From NCBI RefSeq assembly GCF_022818495.1, contig NZ_CP089291.1:3427501-3491500 (forward strand): a DNA stretch of 64,000 nucleotides, written 5' to 3'. The stretch comes from Fodinisporobacter ferrooxydans (GTDB lineage: Bacteria > Bacillota > Bacilli > Tumebacillales > MYW30-H2). The notes under the pieces are model-generated. The model did not search any database and was not told the DNA's origin. It worked only from the letters and a program-made list of their open reading frames with translations. Position numbers and translations under genes: made by a program. Of the stretch, positions 35,654-45,460 are shown piece by piece. Position 1 is the first letter of the stretch. Each line of letters starts with the position of its first letter.

Positions 35654-36481
35654 ATGGTAATACTCACCGGTTTTGCAGATGAGATTTCACCGGATCTAAA
35701 GGTTCAGCTCGATATACTGGAATCAGAACGAATCAAACATATCGAATTTCGGGGAGCATGGGGAAAAAACGTTTTGAAGCTGAGCGATGAAGAATTGCAG
35801 CAAGTGAAAGCAGAGATGGACCGGCGCGGGATTCAAATGTCTTCGGTTGGTTCTCCGATCGGCAAAATTAAAATCACGGATGATTTTGAACAACATTTGG
35901 TTGACTTTGACAGGGCAATCGATGTGGCGAACATGTTTAACGCACCGTATATCCGAATTTTCTCATTTTTTATTCCGCAAGGGGAAGATCCTGCACAGTA
36001 TCGGAATGAAGTCATAGGACGAATGCAAGCGCTTGTAAAGCGGGCAGAAGCTGCCGGAGTTGTGCTTTTGCATGAGAATGAAAAGGAAATTTACGGTGAT
36101 ATTGCGGAACGTTGTCTGGACATTTTAGAAACATGCCAATCTCCCCATTTGCGTTGTGCATTCGATCCTGCCAATTTTGTGCAATGCGGAGTGAAACCGT
36201 TTGCGAACGGATTTCCGTTATTGGAAAACTATATTGAATATGTACATATAAAAGATGCTTTATTCGATCAAGGCAAAGTCGTTCCGGCAGGCGAAGGCGA
36301 CGGTGAAGTTTTGGACGTGTTGAAAGCTTTGCAAAGGAAAGGCTACTCCGGTTTTCTATCACTGGAACCGCATTTAAAAGCAGCAGGTTCATTTTCCGGT
36401 TTTAGCGGACCAGAATTGTTTAAAACGGCAACTTCCGCATTGAAGGGGTTGTTGGCACAAATCGGCGAAGAGTGGTCATAG
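35654..36481 (+). CDS. TIM-barrel sugar isomerase/epimerase (AP endonuclease 2 family)
   Basis: A 275-residue cytosolic xylose-isomerase-like barrel. Metal-ligand patterns are visible: HENEKEIYGD (Glu and surrounding), CAFDPANFVQCG (Asp), YVHIKDAL (His and Lys) and LSLEPHL (final Glu). Such proteins isomerise or epimerise sugars or keto-sugars, or cleave 3-keto-glycosides. ATG 35654 has GGAGG at ideal distance; ATGs at 35645 and 35648 are closer. A Gfo/Idh dehydrogenase follows after 26 bp, a common partner. Confidence 0.87.
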   Translation: MVILTGFADEISPDLKVQLDILESERIKHIEFRGAWGKNVLKLSDEELQQVKAEMDRRGIQMSSVGSPIGKIKITDDFEQHLVDFDRAIDVANMFNAPYIRIFSFFIPQGEDPAQYRNEVIGRMQALVKRAEAAGVVLLHENEKEIYGDIAERCLDILETCQSPHLRCAFDPANFVQCGVKPFANGFPLLENYIEYVHIKDALFDQGKVVPAGEGDGEVLDVLKALQRKGYSGFLSLEPHLKAAGSFSGFSGPELFKTATSALKGLLAQIGEEWS

Positions 36482-36507
36482 GTTAAAAGATTGGGAGGGA
36501 AAATGAA

Positions 36508-37599
36508 ATGGCAAAAAAACAATATGGATTTGCCATTGTGGGTGCGGGTGTGATTGGAAAAGCACATGCAGCAACGCTTCAACATATCGAGCAGGCAAAA
36601 CTTGTTGCGGTATGTGATGTGATTCCGGATCGGGCGCGCGAGATCGCCAAAACATATCATTGCGATTGGTATACGGATCTGCAGGAAATGTTGGTAAATC
36701 CGGCCATCGATATCGTAAATGTTTGTACGCCAAGTGGAATGCATGGAAGGCACGCGATTGCGGCGGCACGCGCCGGAAAACATGTCATTGCTGAAAAGCC
36801 GATGGATGTAACTCTTGATATGGCACATGAGATGATCGAGGAATGTAAGAAAGCAAATGTAAAATTGGCGGTCATTTCACAGCACCGGTTTGATCCGGCA
36901 ACTGTTCAGGTGAAGCAAGAAATCGAAAACGGCCGTTTTGGCAAATTGCTGATGGGTACGGGCGCCATCAATTGGTACCGGTCACAAGCGTACTATGACA
37001 GCGGCGACTGGCGCGGCACATGGGAATTGGACGGCGGCGGCGCTTTGATGAATCAGGGAATTCATACAATTGACGTATTGCAGTATCTGATGGGCCCGGT
37101 TGCAAGCGTATATGCACATTGTGAAACATTGGGACATGAACGCATTGAGGTCGAAGATGCTGCGGTTGCTACTGTAAGGTTCCGGAATGGTGCGATTGGT
37201 ACAATTGTGGGGACTACTTGCGCATATCCGGGACTTACAACACGGATTGAAGTGTTTGGCAAAGATGGCAGCGCTGTCATTGATAATGATGCGTTGGTGC
37301 ATGCTGTTTTTCGCGATGAAGCAGGAGAGGTTGGCAACTACGGAGGCAAGGTCGCTGCAGAAAAAAGCAAGAAAGATGAAACAGGCGCCGCGGATCCAGC
37401 CGCGATCTCACATAAAGGCCATCTGGCACAAATACAAGATATGATTGACGCACTTGATGAAAATCGTGAACCTCAGGTAAATGGGGAAGAAGCCATCCGT
37501 CCGCTTGAAATTATTCTGGCTATCTATGAATCTGCAAGAACCGGTGAACTGGTAAAATTGCCGCTGCAAAACACGGAACAAGCAAAAATAGTAGTATAG
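36508..37599 (+). CDS. Gfo/Idh/MocA-family sugar dehydrogenase (copy 1)
   Basis: A 363-residue NAD(P)-dependent oxidoreductase. The Rossmann loop GAGVIGKAH is at the N-terminus, the catalytic Lys is in AEKPMDV, and the active-site His is in GGGALMNQGIHTIDVL. It is clearly paralogous to the gene at 47300 (long identical runs such as VISQHRFDPAT and YYDSGDWRGTW). Probable role: oxidation of a sugar, inositol or glycoside hydroxyl to the ketone, followed by the TIM-barrel enzymes of the locus. GGGAGGG precedes the ATG. Confidence 0.9.
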   Translation: MAKKQYGFAIVGAGVIGKAHAATLQHIEQAKLVAVCDVIPDRAREIAKTYHCDWYTDLQEMLVNPAIDIVNVCTPSGMHGRHAIAAARAGKHVIAEKPMDVTLDMAHEMIEECKKANVKLAVISQHRFDPATVQVKQEIENGRFGKLLMGTGAINWYRSQAYYDSGDWRGTWELDGGGALMNQGIHTIDVLQYLMGPVASVYAHCETLGHERIEVEDAAVATVRFRNGAIGTIVGTTCAYPGLTTRIEVFGKDGSAVIDNDALVHAVFRDEAGEVGNYGGKVAAEKSKKDETGAADPAAISHKGHLAQIQDMIDALDENREPQVNGEEAIRPLEIILAIYESARTGELVKLPLQNTEQAKIVV

Positions 37600-37650
37600 T
37601 AAACATGTATGGCTCCAAACGGATGATGCATAGTTTTGGGCAGTCGGAAT

Positions 37651-37713
37651 AAAAAAGCAGGCAAGAGCAGGCAAGAGCAGGCAAAACCTTGAAATGGGGA
37701 GCCTGCTTTTTTT
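37651..37713 (+). terminator. Terminator with triplicated left arm
   Basis: AAAAAAGCAGGC can pair with GCCTGCTTTTTTT (37701-37713). The left-arm core GCAGGCAAGA is repeated about three times in tandem (37657-37684), so three alternative stems with different loops exist. It ends the two-gene unit 35654-37599. Confidence 0.85.
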
Positions 37714-37821
37714 ATTTCGTTGATCGAATCGCCACAGGGATTCGACTCAGGGAATTGAAAACATGCAAACATTCGCTATATACTGGAAACACAGCAAATA
37801 TGTATCCGTTTTCAATTCGTT

Positions 37822-39615
37822 TTGATTGGAAAAGGAGAGATTCGTATCCGTAATCCGTTTAAATCTTACAGTATCGGTTATATTTTTTTTGGCAGTTTTG
37901 CAGGAATCATTGTTGTTTTAACCATTTTTGTCAGTTGGGTGAGTTATGACCTTTCGTTGAATCAACTGGAAATCAATACGACTTCATTTCAAAAAAGCAT
38001 ATTGAGTCAATTAAATAAGAAATTGGAAATTGAAATGACATCGATTGAAGATCTATCGTTGGCAATAGCAAGAAATGATGCTTTGCATACGTTTATGAAA
38101 GGGATTGATGACACATATAAACGCAATCAAACGGTAACGAATATGACGAATAGTATCGAAAATATTACATTTAGCGAGCCAATCATCGATTCGATAACGA
38201 TATATCTGGAAAATCCGCCAAGTTATGGACAACAAGTGTCTATACAGTACGACAGATTGAAAGACATGCAAACATTGGCATGGTATCAAAAAGTTAAAAA
38301 TTCAGATTTTTCCTGGATTGGCGAGCATAAAATTCTTACGAATCATGGAAAGGTTTCTGTGATTAGTTTTGTCAGAAAACTTTATAATTCTGTTGGTGTT
38401 ACACAAGGATTTTTGGTGATCAATCTAAAGTCGGATGATTTTAAAAAGATGTTTCAGGGTGAGGGAATCGTATCAAATGTACTTCTCTTAGATTCTGGTG
38501 GATATCTGATTGTCGGTGCCGGAGATCCGGATTTTATCCGAAAAGCCAATGTATATCTCAATCAGATCGATACATTGGGGGATCAAAAGGAACAAAATGA
38601 AAATGGAGTAACACGTAGTAATGACCAACTGGTTGTATGGAATCGTTCGTTTCAATCGGGTTGGATTTTAATCGAAGTAACGCCATTGCGTAAACTTGCT
38701 GATGGGAGTTTTCGCATGGCAGTTATTTTTACGGGATTTGGGTTGATTGCCATCATCGTATCCTTGCTTTTTACGTTATATATATCGAAACAATTTACTC
38801 GCCCGATATTTGAACTCATCAAAAATATGAAAGATATACCAAGGGAATTTGGCGAAAATCGCCTGCCGGAAGACTACCAAAACGAGTTTGGCGCCCTATT
38901 TCAAGGATATAAGCATATGGTCAATCGTATTCTGGAACTATACCACTCGTTGGATAACCAATACCAGAAGCAAAGGGAAGCGGAAATCAAAGCACTGCAA
39001 TCCATGATAAACCCGCATTTTTTATATAACACACTGGACCAATTAAATTGGATGGCGATTGCTGCGGGTGAGGAACGAATGAGCATGGTTCTGGAATTAA
39101 TGGGCAAGATGTTTCGAATTGGATTATCCAATGGAGAAAGTTTGATAACGATTCGGGAGGAATTGCTGCACCTGGAATGTTATATGAAAATTCAACAAAT
39201 CCGTTTAGGCGAAGGAATTACATATCAATTTGATGTACCGTCAGAAGTTCAAGAATTTTATATCCCCAAACTTACCTTGCAGCCGTTCGTAGAAAATTCA
39301 ATTTTACATGGATTTCACGACCGGCATGAGGGCCATAGTTTGATTCGGATTTCCGAAGATAAAGATTTTTTGCATGTACAGATTGCCGATAACGGGATTG
39401 GACTTCGAGCGGACAATCGCAATGACAATAAACAATTGGGGGGATATGGCATACGCAACGTCAGCGAACGTTTAAAAGCGTATTTTGGAAGCTCCTTTGG
39501 CATTCAGATGGAAAGTCTTGAAAACATGGGTACGGTAGTATCGTTTCGATTACCCAAGATAACGGATAAACAGAATTTTGGGGGACTGCAATATGTGGAA
39601 AATAGTAATCATTGA
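37822..39615 (+). CDS. YesM-type sensor histidine kinase
   Basis: A 597-residue membrane kinase: N-terminal membrane span (about 15-35), extracellular Cache-like sensor (35-295), second span (MAVIFTGFGLIAIIVSLLFTLYI), HAMP, then the His_kinase box MINPHFLYNTLDQLNWM with the phospho-accepting His and an ATPase domain with ENSILHGF, DNGIGL and GGYGIRNV. It pairs with the response regulator that overlaps its end by 23 bases. The start is odd: TTG 37822 has no ribosome site, while AAAGGAG (37831-37837) lies inside the frame and points at ATC 37846. Confidence 0.9.
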   Translation: MIGKGEIRIRNPFKSYSIGYIFFGSFAGIIVVLTIFVSWVSYDLSLNQLEINTTSFQKSILSQLNKKLEIEMTSIEDLSLAIARNDALHTFMKGIDDTYKRNQTVTNMTNSIENITFSEPIIDSITIYLENPPSYGQQVSIQYDRLKDMQTLAWYQKVKNSDFSWIGEHKILTNHGKVSVISFVRKLYNSVGVTQGFLVINLKSDDFKKMFQGEGIVSNVLLLDSGGYLIVGAGDPDFIRKANVYLNQIDTLGDQKEQNENGVTRSNDQLVVWNRSFQSGWILIEVTPLRKLADGSFRMAVIFTGFGLIAIIVSLLFTLYISKQFTRPIFELIKNMKDIPREFGENRLPEDYQNEFGALFQGYKHMVNRILELYHSLDNQYQKQREAEIKALQSMINPHFLYNTLDQLNWMAIAAGEERMSMVLELMGKMFRIGLSNGESLITIREELLHLECYMKIQQIRLGEGITYQFDVPSEVQEFYIPKLTLQPFVENSILHGFHDRHEGHSLIRISEDKDFLHVQIADNGIGLRADNRNDNKQLGGYGIRNVSERLKAYFGSSFGIQMESLENMGTVVSFRLPKITDKQNFGGLQYVENSNH

Positions 39616-40384
39616 TGATGATCCGCAAGTCCTTACAGGAATGAAACGCGCCATTCCCTGGGGAGAATTGAATGCCGTATGTGTTGGGGAAGGACTCGAC
39701 GGAAAAAAAGGTTTGGATGTCATTCGGAACGAACGACCGGATATTGTATTGACGGATATTTATATGCCTGTGATGAGCGGGTTGGAAATGCTTGAACAAT
39801 TACGTAATGAAGACTATCAAGGCAAATTGATCATCTTAAGCGGCTACTCGGATTTTGAATATGCCAGGCAGGCACTCCGGTTGCAAGTGGATGATTACCT
39901 GTCAAAGCCAGTGACAATCTCCACGATCAAAACAGTGATTCAAAACGCAATCCGGCAATTGGAACAGGAAGCGGTACAACGAGTGTTCCAAGAAGAAATC
40001 AAACAGCGTCTTAAGATGTATGAACCGTTTTATGATAACGATTTGGCGAAATCAGGAAATGAAAATATAAAACATAAGAAAATGGTCGAGTTCGTGATTC
40101 AGTATATTCAAGAACATTACGCGAAAGATATAACGATTTGCGAAATAGCAGAAAAATTATATATATCGAAAAACTACTTGAATCAGATTTTCAAAAAAGC
40201 TACAGGGGAATCGTTTAATCATTACCTGACGCTTGTTCGGTTGGAAAAAGCGAAAGCAATGATTCTGGAAGGAAACTATTTGGTATATGAGATCGCCGAA
40301 AAAGTCGGATATAAAAACACGCCTTATTTTAGTACCCTATTTAAGAAATATATGGGGATGAACCCAACCGATTTCATTAGATAA
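39593..40384 (+). CDS. YesN-type response regulator (AraC output)
   Basis: 263 residues: a receiver domain with the acidic pair IIDDDPQ, phospho-acceptor Asp55 in LTDIYMP, SGYSDF and Lys in LSKPV, then a linker and a C-terminal AraC double helix-turn-helix (ITICEIAEKLYISKNYLNQIFKK). It overlaps the kinase gene and has TTTGGGGG as ribosome site. It probably activates the transport genes that start at 40495 when the kinase senses the sugar. Confidence 0.92.
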   Translation: MWKIVIIDDDPQVLTGMKRAIPWGELNAVCVGEGLDGKKGLDVIRNERPDIVLTDIYMPVMSGLEMLEQLRNEDYQGKLIILSGYSDFEYARQALRLQVDDYLSKPVTISTIKTVIQNAIRQLEQEAVQRVFQEEIKQRLKMYEPFYDNDLAKSGNENIKHKKMVEFVIQYIQEHYAKDITICEIAEKLYISKNYLNQIFKKATGESFNHYLTLVRLEKAKAMILEGNYLVYEIAEKVGYKNTPYFSTLFKKYMGMNPTDFIR

Positions 40385-40448
40385 ACCTTTCATTAAAAAT
40401 TGTTATATTTTAAAATATTTTGTTCATTCGTAGTATATAAAATGAAAA

Positions 40449-40462
40449 GAAAGCGCATTACA
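40449..40462 (+). promoter_or_regulatory. Possible cre (CcpA) site before the binding-protein gene
   Basis: GAAAGCGCATTACA resembles the cre consensus TGAAAGCGYTTTCA, with some mismatches, and lies between the response regulator gene and the solute-binding protein gene. Catabolite repression is the expected role. Confidence 0.4.
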
Positions 40463-40494
40463 ATAAGTATATCAGGTATTCAATAGGGGGAACG

Positions 40495-41790
40495 ATGGAG
40501 GGAACATGCTGTCTGAAGCATATCCAAGCATTCATGATTTTTTCAACCTTAGGATTGGCATTGGCCGGATGCGGACTTACTACTTCCACACAAACAGAAG
40601 GAGGAAGTGTCTCGAGTCAAAACATAATCCATTTGAAGATCGCCTGGTGGGGTTCCCAGGTTCGACATGATGTAACATTAAAAGCGATCAAATTGTATGA
40701 AAAAGAACATCCTGATGAAACGTTTACTGCCGAATATTCCTCATACAATGATTACTGGAAGACACTTGCGACAGAGGAATCCGCAAACGCAGCTCCAGAT
40801 ATCATCCAAATGGATGCAGCATATCTCGCGGACTATGCAGCTCGTGGACGATTGGCTGATTTGTCGACAGGAATCAGCACGGGAGACATCGATCAACCGC
40901 TTCTGGATTCGGGCAAATATAAGGGCAAGTTATATGCAGTCGCTTTAGGAAATAATGCGTATGGCATCGCCTATAATAAAATTGCCTTGGAAAAACTGGG
41001 CATATCCCTTCCGAGAGCCAGCTGGACTTGGGATGCGTATTTTCAGCTAGCAAAGAAAATTCAACCAAAACTTGAGCAAGGTCATTTCGCAATCAGTGAC
41101 AGTTCTGCGGATGCGAGAGTCTATCAAACCTATCAATTGGCCATGGGCAAAGGCGATATTGCAGCAGCAAAGTTTGCGATTGATGAGCACACATGGGCCA
41201 ATTGGGAGCGGACATTTGCGGAATTGCGGAAAGAAGGCGTCGTTCCACCGCCGAATGTGGAGACATCTGAAAAACAGTATGATCCAAAACAAGACTTATT
41301 ATTAAACGGAACGGTATTATTCCGGCCGATGTTCGCAGCCGAATTTCCTGCTTACAACAGTATCCGACCGGGCATATTCGCATTGACTACGATGCCAAAA
41401 GGAGTACAAGCCGGCGGTTATTTGAAGCCATCGATGTTTTGGGCGGTGAATCCTCGCTCCAAGCACATAAAAGAAGCAAAGAACTTTATTAATTGGTTTA
41501 TTCATGATCCGAAAGCTGCGGAAATTCTGGGGACTACAAGGGGGATTCCGGTATCGAATCAAGTGTTGGATGCGTTGCGTTCCAATTTTACGGACGCAGA
41601 TAAAGAACAGCTGGAGCTTATAAAGAAGACCGCCAAAGATGCCAATCCATTTGCGTCAGGTCCCAAAGGATGGGGAAATTTCGAGGAACCCGATTATAAA
41701 CGGATCACCCAACAGCTGGAGTTTGGCAAAGCATCATACGATCAAGTGTTTCAGGAACTAGAGAAAAAGTTTTACGACGATATTCAATAA
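40495..41790 (+). CDS. Sugar ABC transporter substrate-binding lipoprotein 1
   Basis: A 431-residue family 1 solute-binding protein on the outer membrane face. The signal peptide ends in a lipobox LAGC (Cys about 25). The mature part has LKIAWWGSQ, DIIQMDAAYLADYA, the hinge and YNKIALEKLGI, typical of oligosaccharide-binding proteins. It lies just after the two-component genes and before an AraC regulator; the permeases are 3 kb downstream after a second binding protein. Confidence 0.9.
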   Translation: MEGTCCLKHIQAFMIFSTLGLALAGCGLTTSTQTEGGSVSSQNIIHLKIAWWGSQVRHDVTLKAIKLYEKEHPDETFTAEYSSYNDYWKTLATEESANAAPDIIQMDAAYLADYAARGRLADLSTGISTGDIDQPLLDSGKYKGKLYAVALGNNAYGIAYNKIALEKLGISLPRASWTWDAYFQLAKKIQPKLEQGHFAISDSSADARVYQTYQLAMGKGDIAAAKFAIDEHTWANWERTFAELRKEGVVPPPNVETSEKQYDPKQDLLLNGTVLFRPMFAAEFPAYNSIRPGIFALTTMPKGVQAGGYLKPSMFWAVNPRSKHIKEAKNFINWFIHDPKAAEILGTTRGIPVSNQVLDALRSNFTDADKEQLELIKKTAKDANPFASGPKGWGNFEEPDYKRITQQLEFGKASYDQVFQELEKKFYDDIQ

Positions 41791-41822
41791 TTTTGTCGAT
41801 ACTTTTTAGGTGGGGATCGAAA

Positions 41823-42737
41823 ATGAAACACTGGATAACGGCATGTTTTCGAAAAAAAGATGAAAAATTCCCTCATACAAGTCTACATTCACATAATCAA
41901 TTCGAGATTTATCATTTTCATAGTGGAAATTGCAAATATATGATTCATGATCGTGTTTATGATTTGCAGCCGGGAGATTTGATTCTAATGAATGGTCTGA
42001 CGCTGCATCGTGCGATTCCTTTGCCACCCGTGCCGTATGAACGAAGTGTCATTCAATTTTCTCCTGATTGGATCCGTCCTGTTACAAAATTGATCAACAT
42101 GCCGGAGTTGTTAAGTCCGTTCCAGAAACGGCGAAACTGTTTGCTGCGGACCGCTGATGACTTCTCCCTGAAAAAAATCGATGAGTTAATGCAAAGAATC
42201 GCGGAACAAGCAAGTGATGCATCGAAACAGAATCCCCAACGATATAGTGAAGCGCGAATCAAAACGTTGCTTGTAGAACTTCTTTTTCATATCTATGAAT
42301 TATGTGTACTGGATGAAAGAGATTCTCCCAATCATACATCTGAAAAAGAACAGCATGTAGAACGAATGATCCAATGGATCGATTTGCATTTTACGAAAAA
42401 AATTCACCTCGATGATATTGCCCAAAATTTAAACATCAGCAAATATTACTTGTCACATGTATTCAAGGAAATTACCGGAAGTACAGTGATGGATTATCTC
42501 ATGAGCCGTCGCTTGAATTGGGCCAAGTATTTACTGGAAACCGAGCCGGAAATGTCGATATCGGATATTACAATGGATTCCGGATTTGAAAGTTTAGCGC
42601 ATTTTAGCAGATATTTTCGGCAAAAGCTAGGAATTTCACCGACAGCATACAGGAAGCAAACATGCAGCGCAATCCTCGGTCCATTCCCTCGACAAACAAA
42701 GCAACATCTTACAAGTGCATGTTCAAAAAGCGGTTAA
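41823..42737 (+). CDS. AraC-family regulator with cupin sensor domain
   Basis: 304 residues: an N-terminal cupin-like domain (HSHNQFEIYHFHSGNCKYMI, then PGDLILMNGLTLHRA) that likely binds a sugar, and a C-terminal AraC double helix-turn-helix (IHLDDIAQNLNISKYYLSHVFKE). AGGTGGGG precedes ATG 41823. It is the second regulator of the locus besides the two-component system; it sits between the two binding-protein genes. Confidence 0.92.
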   Translation: MKHWITACFRKKDEKFPHTSLHSHNQFEIYHFHSGNCKYMIHDRVYDLQPGDLILMNGLTLHRAIPLPPVPYERSVIQFSPDWIRPVTKLINMPELLSPFQKRRNCLLRTADDFSLKKIDELMQRIAEQASDASKQNPQRYSEARIKTLLVELLFHIYELCVLDERDSPNHTSEKEQHVERMIQWIDLHFTKKIHLDDIAQNLNISKYYLSHVFKEITGSTVMDYLMSRRLNWAKYLLETEPEMSISDITMDSGFESLAHFSRYFRQKLGISPTAYRKQTCSAILGPFPRQTKQHLTSACSKSG

Positions 42738-42956
42738 GTAAGACACAAGGAGCGCAAAGCCGAAGCATGAAAAGTCGATTACAGGCGTGAAACATGAGTT
42801 TTATTTTAAACTCTTCATCAATAAGCTAAAAGTAGAATCATAGTTTTGCAAAAAATAGGTGAGAAGGGAGGGGCGCGGGGAAACAATTATCTATGATTTG
42901 TATATGAGAAATCGTAATGTGATTGCACAATACAAACAATAGGGGGAATATGTGTT

Positions 42957-44357
42957 ATGGCAAAATTGAAAGCGATTTCAAAAAGAAAAATTCTTGCATT
43001 GGCGGGGATCAGTCTCAGCGGCACATTAGTCGTAGCCGGTTGCGGTTCCGCTGCAACAAGCGGTTCGTCCGCTCCCGCCAAAGGAAACTCGGCTGGCGGT
43101 AAAAACATAACGATTACCGTGTATGTAGGCAGATACAACGCAGATCCGAAAGCACAAGAAAATCTGTTCAAAAACACATTAATTCCAGAATTCGAAAAAG
43201 CGAATCCCGGAGTTCATATTAAATTTTCCGCATGGAGTACAGCAGCCGAAGAAAACACGTCGATCCAAACATCTTTGGCGACGAAACAAGGACCGGATAT
43301 TTTCGAACTTGGGTCAACATTAATTCCGACCGCATATGCGACGAATGGATTTCATGTGTTCAGCCAACAAGACTGGAACACGCTGGGCGGACAGAAGAAG
43401 TTCTTCCCGGCACAAATGACAATGTCCGGCCCAAGCCCTGACAAATACATTGCCGTACCCGAATATATGCAGCCATTTGGCATGGTTTACAACAAGAAAA
43501 TGTTTGCTGCGGCAGGAATCAAAACTCCGCCAAAGACATGGACGGAATTTGTGGATGATGCAAAAAAAATGACAAATCCATCCAAAGACCAATGGGGGAC
43601 TGTCATTGACCCGTCCGATTCCTTTGATCCCTGGAAAATCGGTTGGGGATTCACCAAACAACTCGGTGGTGATTTCATCAGCAAGGATCTCAAAACAGCA
43701 ACATTGGATTCAAAGGAGTCGATCAATGGATTAAAATTTTGGTTTGATTGGCTGACAAAATACCATATCGTGTCACCCAACGATCTCACGTATAAAGCGG
43801 TAGACGCCGATAAAGCATTTGAAAATGGGCATGTCGGTATGGAAATCATGCGTGCACCTACCATGGTACCCGCATTAAGCAAATCGGTTGTAAAAAATGA
43901 TTATGCATTTGCACCTATGCCGACCATTCCCTACGGCATGACAACTTTGCCCGCAGGTGGCGTGCCGACGCAAACGATCGTATCCGGTCAATATTTTTGT
44001 ATACCGAATTATGTAACGGGGGCACGCTACCAGGCAGTGTTAAAATTTTTGAAGTTTTTAACAGATGTAAAACAACAACAGGAATTTTTCAAAACGTACG
44101 GGTATATGCCGGCAAACTTAGATGCCTATCAAAATGATCCGGAATTAAATACAGATCTCATCAAAGCATTTATTGATGCGGAAAAGAATGCTTCACCGAC
44201 TCCGTTTACCGGTGCATGGGGGAATCTTGAAGTCGTCTACGGAGGTGTTGCAAGCAAAATCGCCAATGAGATTGCGACAAACTCTTATAAAGAAGCGGAC
44301 ATTGCCAATCTGTTAAAAGCGGCCAATGCACAGGTACAGTCATCCTTGCAGCAGTAA
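42957..44357 (+). CDS. Sugar ABC transporter substrate-binding lipoprotein 2
   Basis: A 466-residue family 1 solute-binding lipoprotein with a basic N-terminus, hydrophobic core and lipobox VAGC, then a Ser/Ala/Gly-rich linker. The mature part shows ITVYVGRYN, QGPDIFELGSTLIPTYA-like segments and GMVYNKKMFAAAGIKTPPKTW. A hairpin after the gene (44372-44389) should protect its mRNA, giving more binding protein than permease. It is probably the main receptor for the permeases at 44486 and 45460. Confidence 0.92.
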   Translation: MAKLKAISKRKILALAGISLSGTLVVAGCGSAATSGSSAPAKGNSAGGKNITITVYVGRYNADPKAQENLFKNTLIPEFEKANPGVHIKFSAWSTAAEENTSIQTSLATKQGPDIFELGSTLIPTAYATNGFHVFSQQDWNTLGGQKKFFPAQMTMSGPSPDKYIAVPEYMQPFGMVYNKKMFAAAGIKTPPKTWTEFVDDAKKMTNPSKDQWGTVIDPSDSFDPWKIGWGFTKQLGGDFISKDLKTATLDSKESINGLKFWFDWLTKYHIVSPNDLTYKAVDADKAFENGHVGMEIMRAPTMVPALSKSVVKNDYAFAPMPTIPYGMTTLPAGGVPTQTIVSGQYFCIPNYVTGARYQAVLKFLKFLTDVKQQQEFFKTYGYMPANLDAYQNDPELNTDLIKAFIDAEKNASPTPFTGAWGNLEVVYGGVASKIANEIATNSYKEADIANLLKAANAQVQSSLQQ

Positions 44358-44371
44358 TCAGTACGAGATGG

Positions 44372-44389
44372 GGTGGGAAGCCTCCCACC
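44372..44389 (+). other. Intercistronic hairpin
   Basis: GGTGGGA pairs with TCCCACC across a 4-nt loop, without a U-tract. It lies between the binding-protein and permease genes and probably acts as an mRNA-stabilising element rather than a terminator. Confidence 0.6.
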
Positions 44390-44485
44390 TCCATTTGCTC
44401 CATCCTCATGCAGATTTCCAGCTAAACGGCCATGGCATTTGCCCGCAAAGGCATGTCGCAACTTTTCTTTGAAGGAGGGGAAAAT

Positions 44486-45460
44486 GTGCGGGAAACACAG
44501 GTTGAGCCAATCACATCTTCAGCTGCAAACACCGTTTCACGTGTGGGGCCAGGAGTCGGCAAGTTGCAAAAAAGGAACAGCCCTCCTTATTGGATGATGT
44601 TTCCGGCATTATTGCTTCTTATCATCATTGTTGTCGCACCATTTTTAGTAGCTGTTTACACCAGTTTTACCAAGTTGGATCAGTATACGATTGCCAACTG
44701 GACACACGCTCCATTTGTCGGATGGAAGAATTACGTAAATGCATTTACGCAAGGAAATGCACTGGGTGCTTCTGCCATTCAGAGTGTTTGGGTAAGTATC
44801 GCATTTTCCCTGCTGACTACGATCGGTATTACCCCAATCGGAATCATCGCAGCATTATTGGTGAATAAACCGTTCCGTGGACAAAGATGGGTGCGGGCAA
44901 TGTTCCTGATCCCTTATGTCATGCCGATATTCGTAAATGCAATTACCTGGCGACTGCTGTTTATGAACGGGTGGGGCTTAATTGACAGGATTTTGTCGGC
45001 GCTCCATTTGGCGAGCAAGAATACATTCTGGTTAATTGGGCCGCATAGTTTTTGGGCGATGGTGATTGCGGACATTTGGTCTTCGTGGCCGTTTGTGTAT
45101 TTGATGGTTTTGGCGGGATTGCAGGGAATTTCGGACGATCTGTATGAATCCGCTCATATGGATGGCGCCACACCCATTCGTTGTTTCTTTTCCATTACAT
45201 TGCCGTCACTCCGTCCGATTTTGGGATTGGCACTTTTGCTTTCGACATTGAACCATTTTAATAATTTTACGTTGCCGTTTATTATGTTCGGAACGCCACC
45301 TGCACCGCAAGCGGACGTTTTGCCTTTAAACGTGTATGTTACATCGTTCCAAACGTTTAATTTTGGCCTGGGTGCCGCCATGTCGTTGCTTACACTCGTA
45401 TTAATGATGATTCCGGCATTTTTCTATATTCGTATGTTGCGGCTGGGGGAGGAATCTTGA
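44486..45460 (+). CDS. Sugar ABC transporter permease 1 (MalF-like)
   Basis: A 324-residue inner-membrane subunit with six spans and the EAA-type loop ESAHMDGATPIRCFFSITLPSLRP that contacts the ATPase. GTG 44486 is preceded by GAAGGAGGGG; the ATG at 44432 lacks a site. It overlaps the next permease gene. No ATPase gene is present in the locus, so a shared MsmX-type ATPase encoded elsewhere is expected. Confidence 0.92.
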   Translation: MRETQVEPITSSAANTVSRVGPGVGKLQKRNSPPYWMMFPALLLLIIIVVAPFLVAVYTSFTKLDQYTIANWTHAPFVGWKNYVNAFTQGNALGASAIQSVWVSIAFSLLTTIGITPIGIIAALLVNKPFRGQRWVRAMFLIPYVMPIFVNAITWRLLFMNGWGLIDRILSALHLASKNTFWLIGPHSFWAMVIADIWSSWPFVYLMVLAGLQGISDDLYESAHMDGATPIRCFFSITLPSLRPILGLALLLSTLNHFNNFTLPFIMFGTPPAPQADVLPLNVYVTSFQTFNFGLGAAMSLLTLVLMMIPAFFYIRMLRLGEES

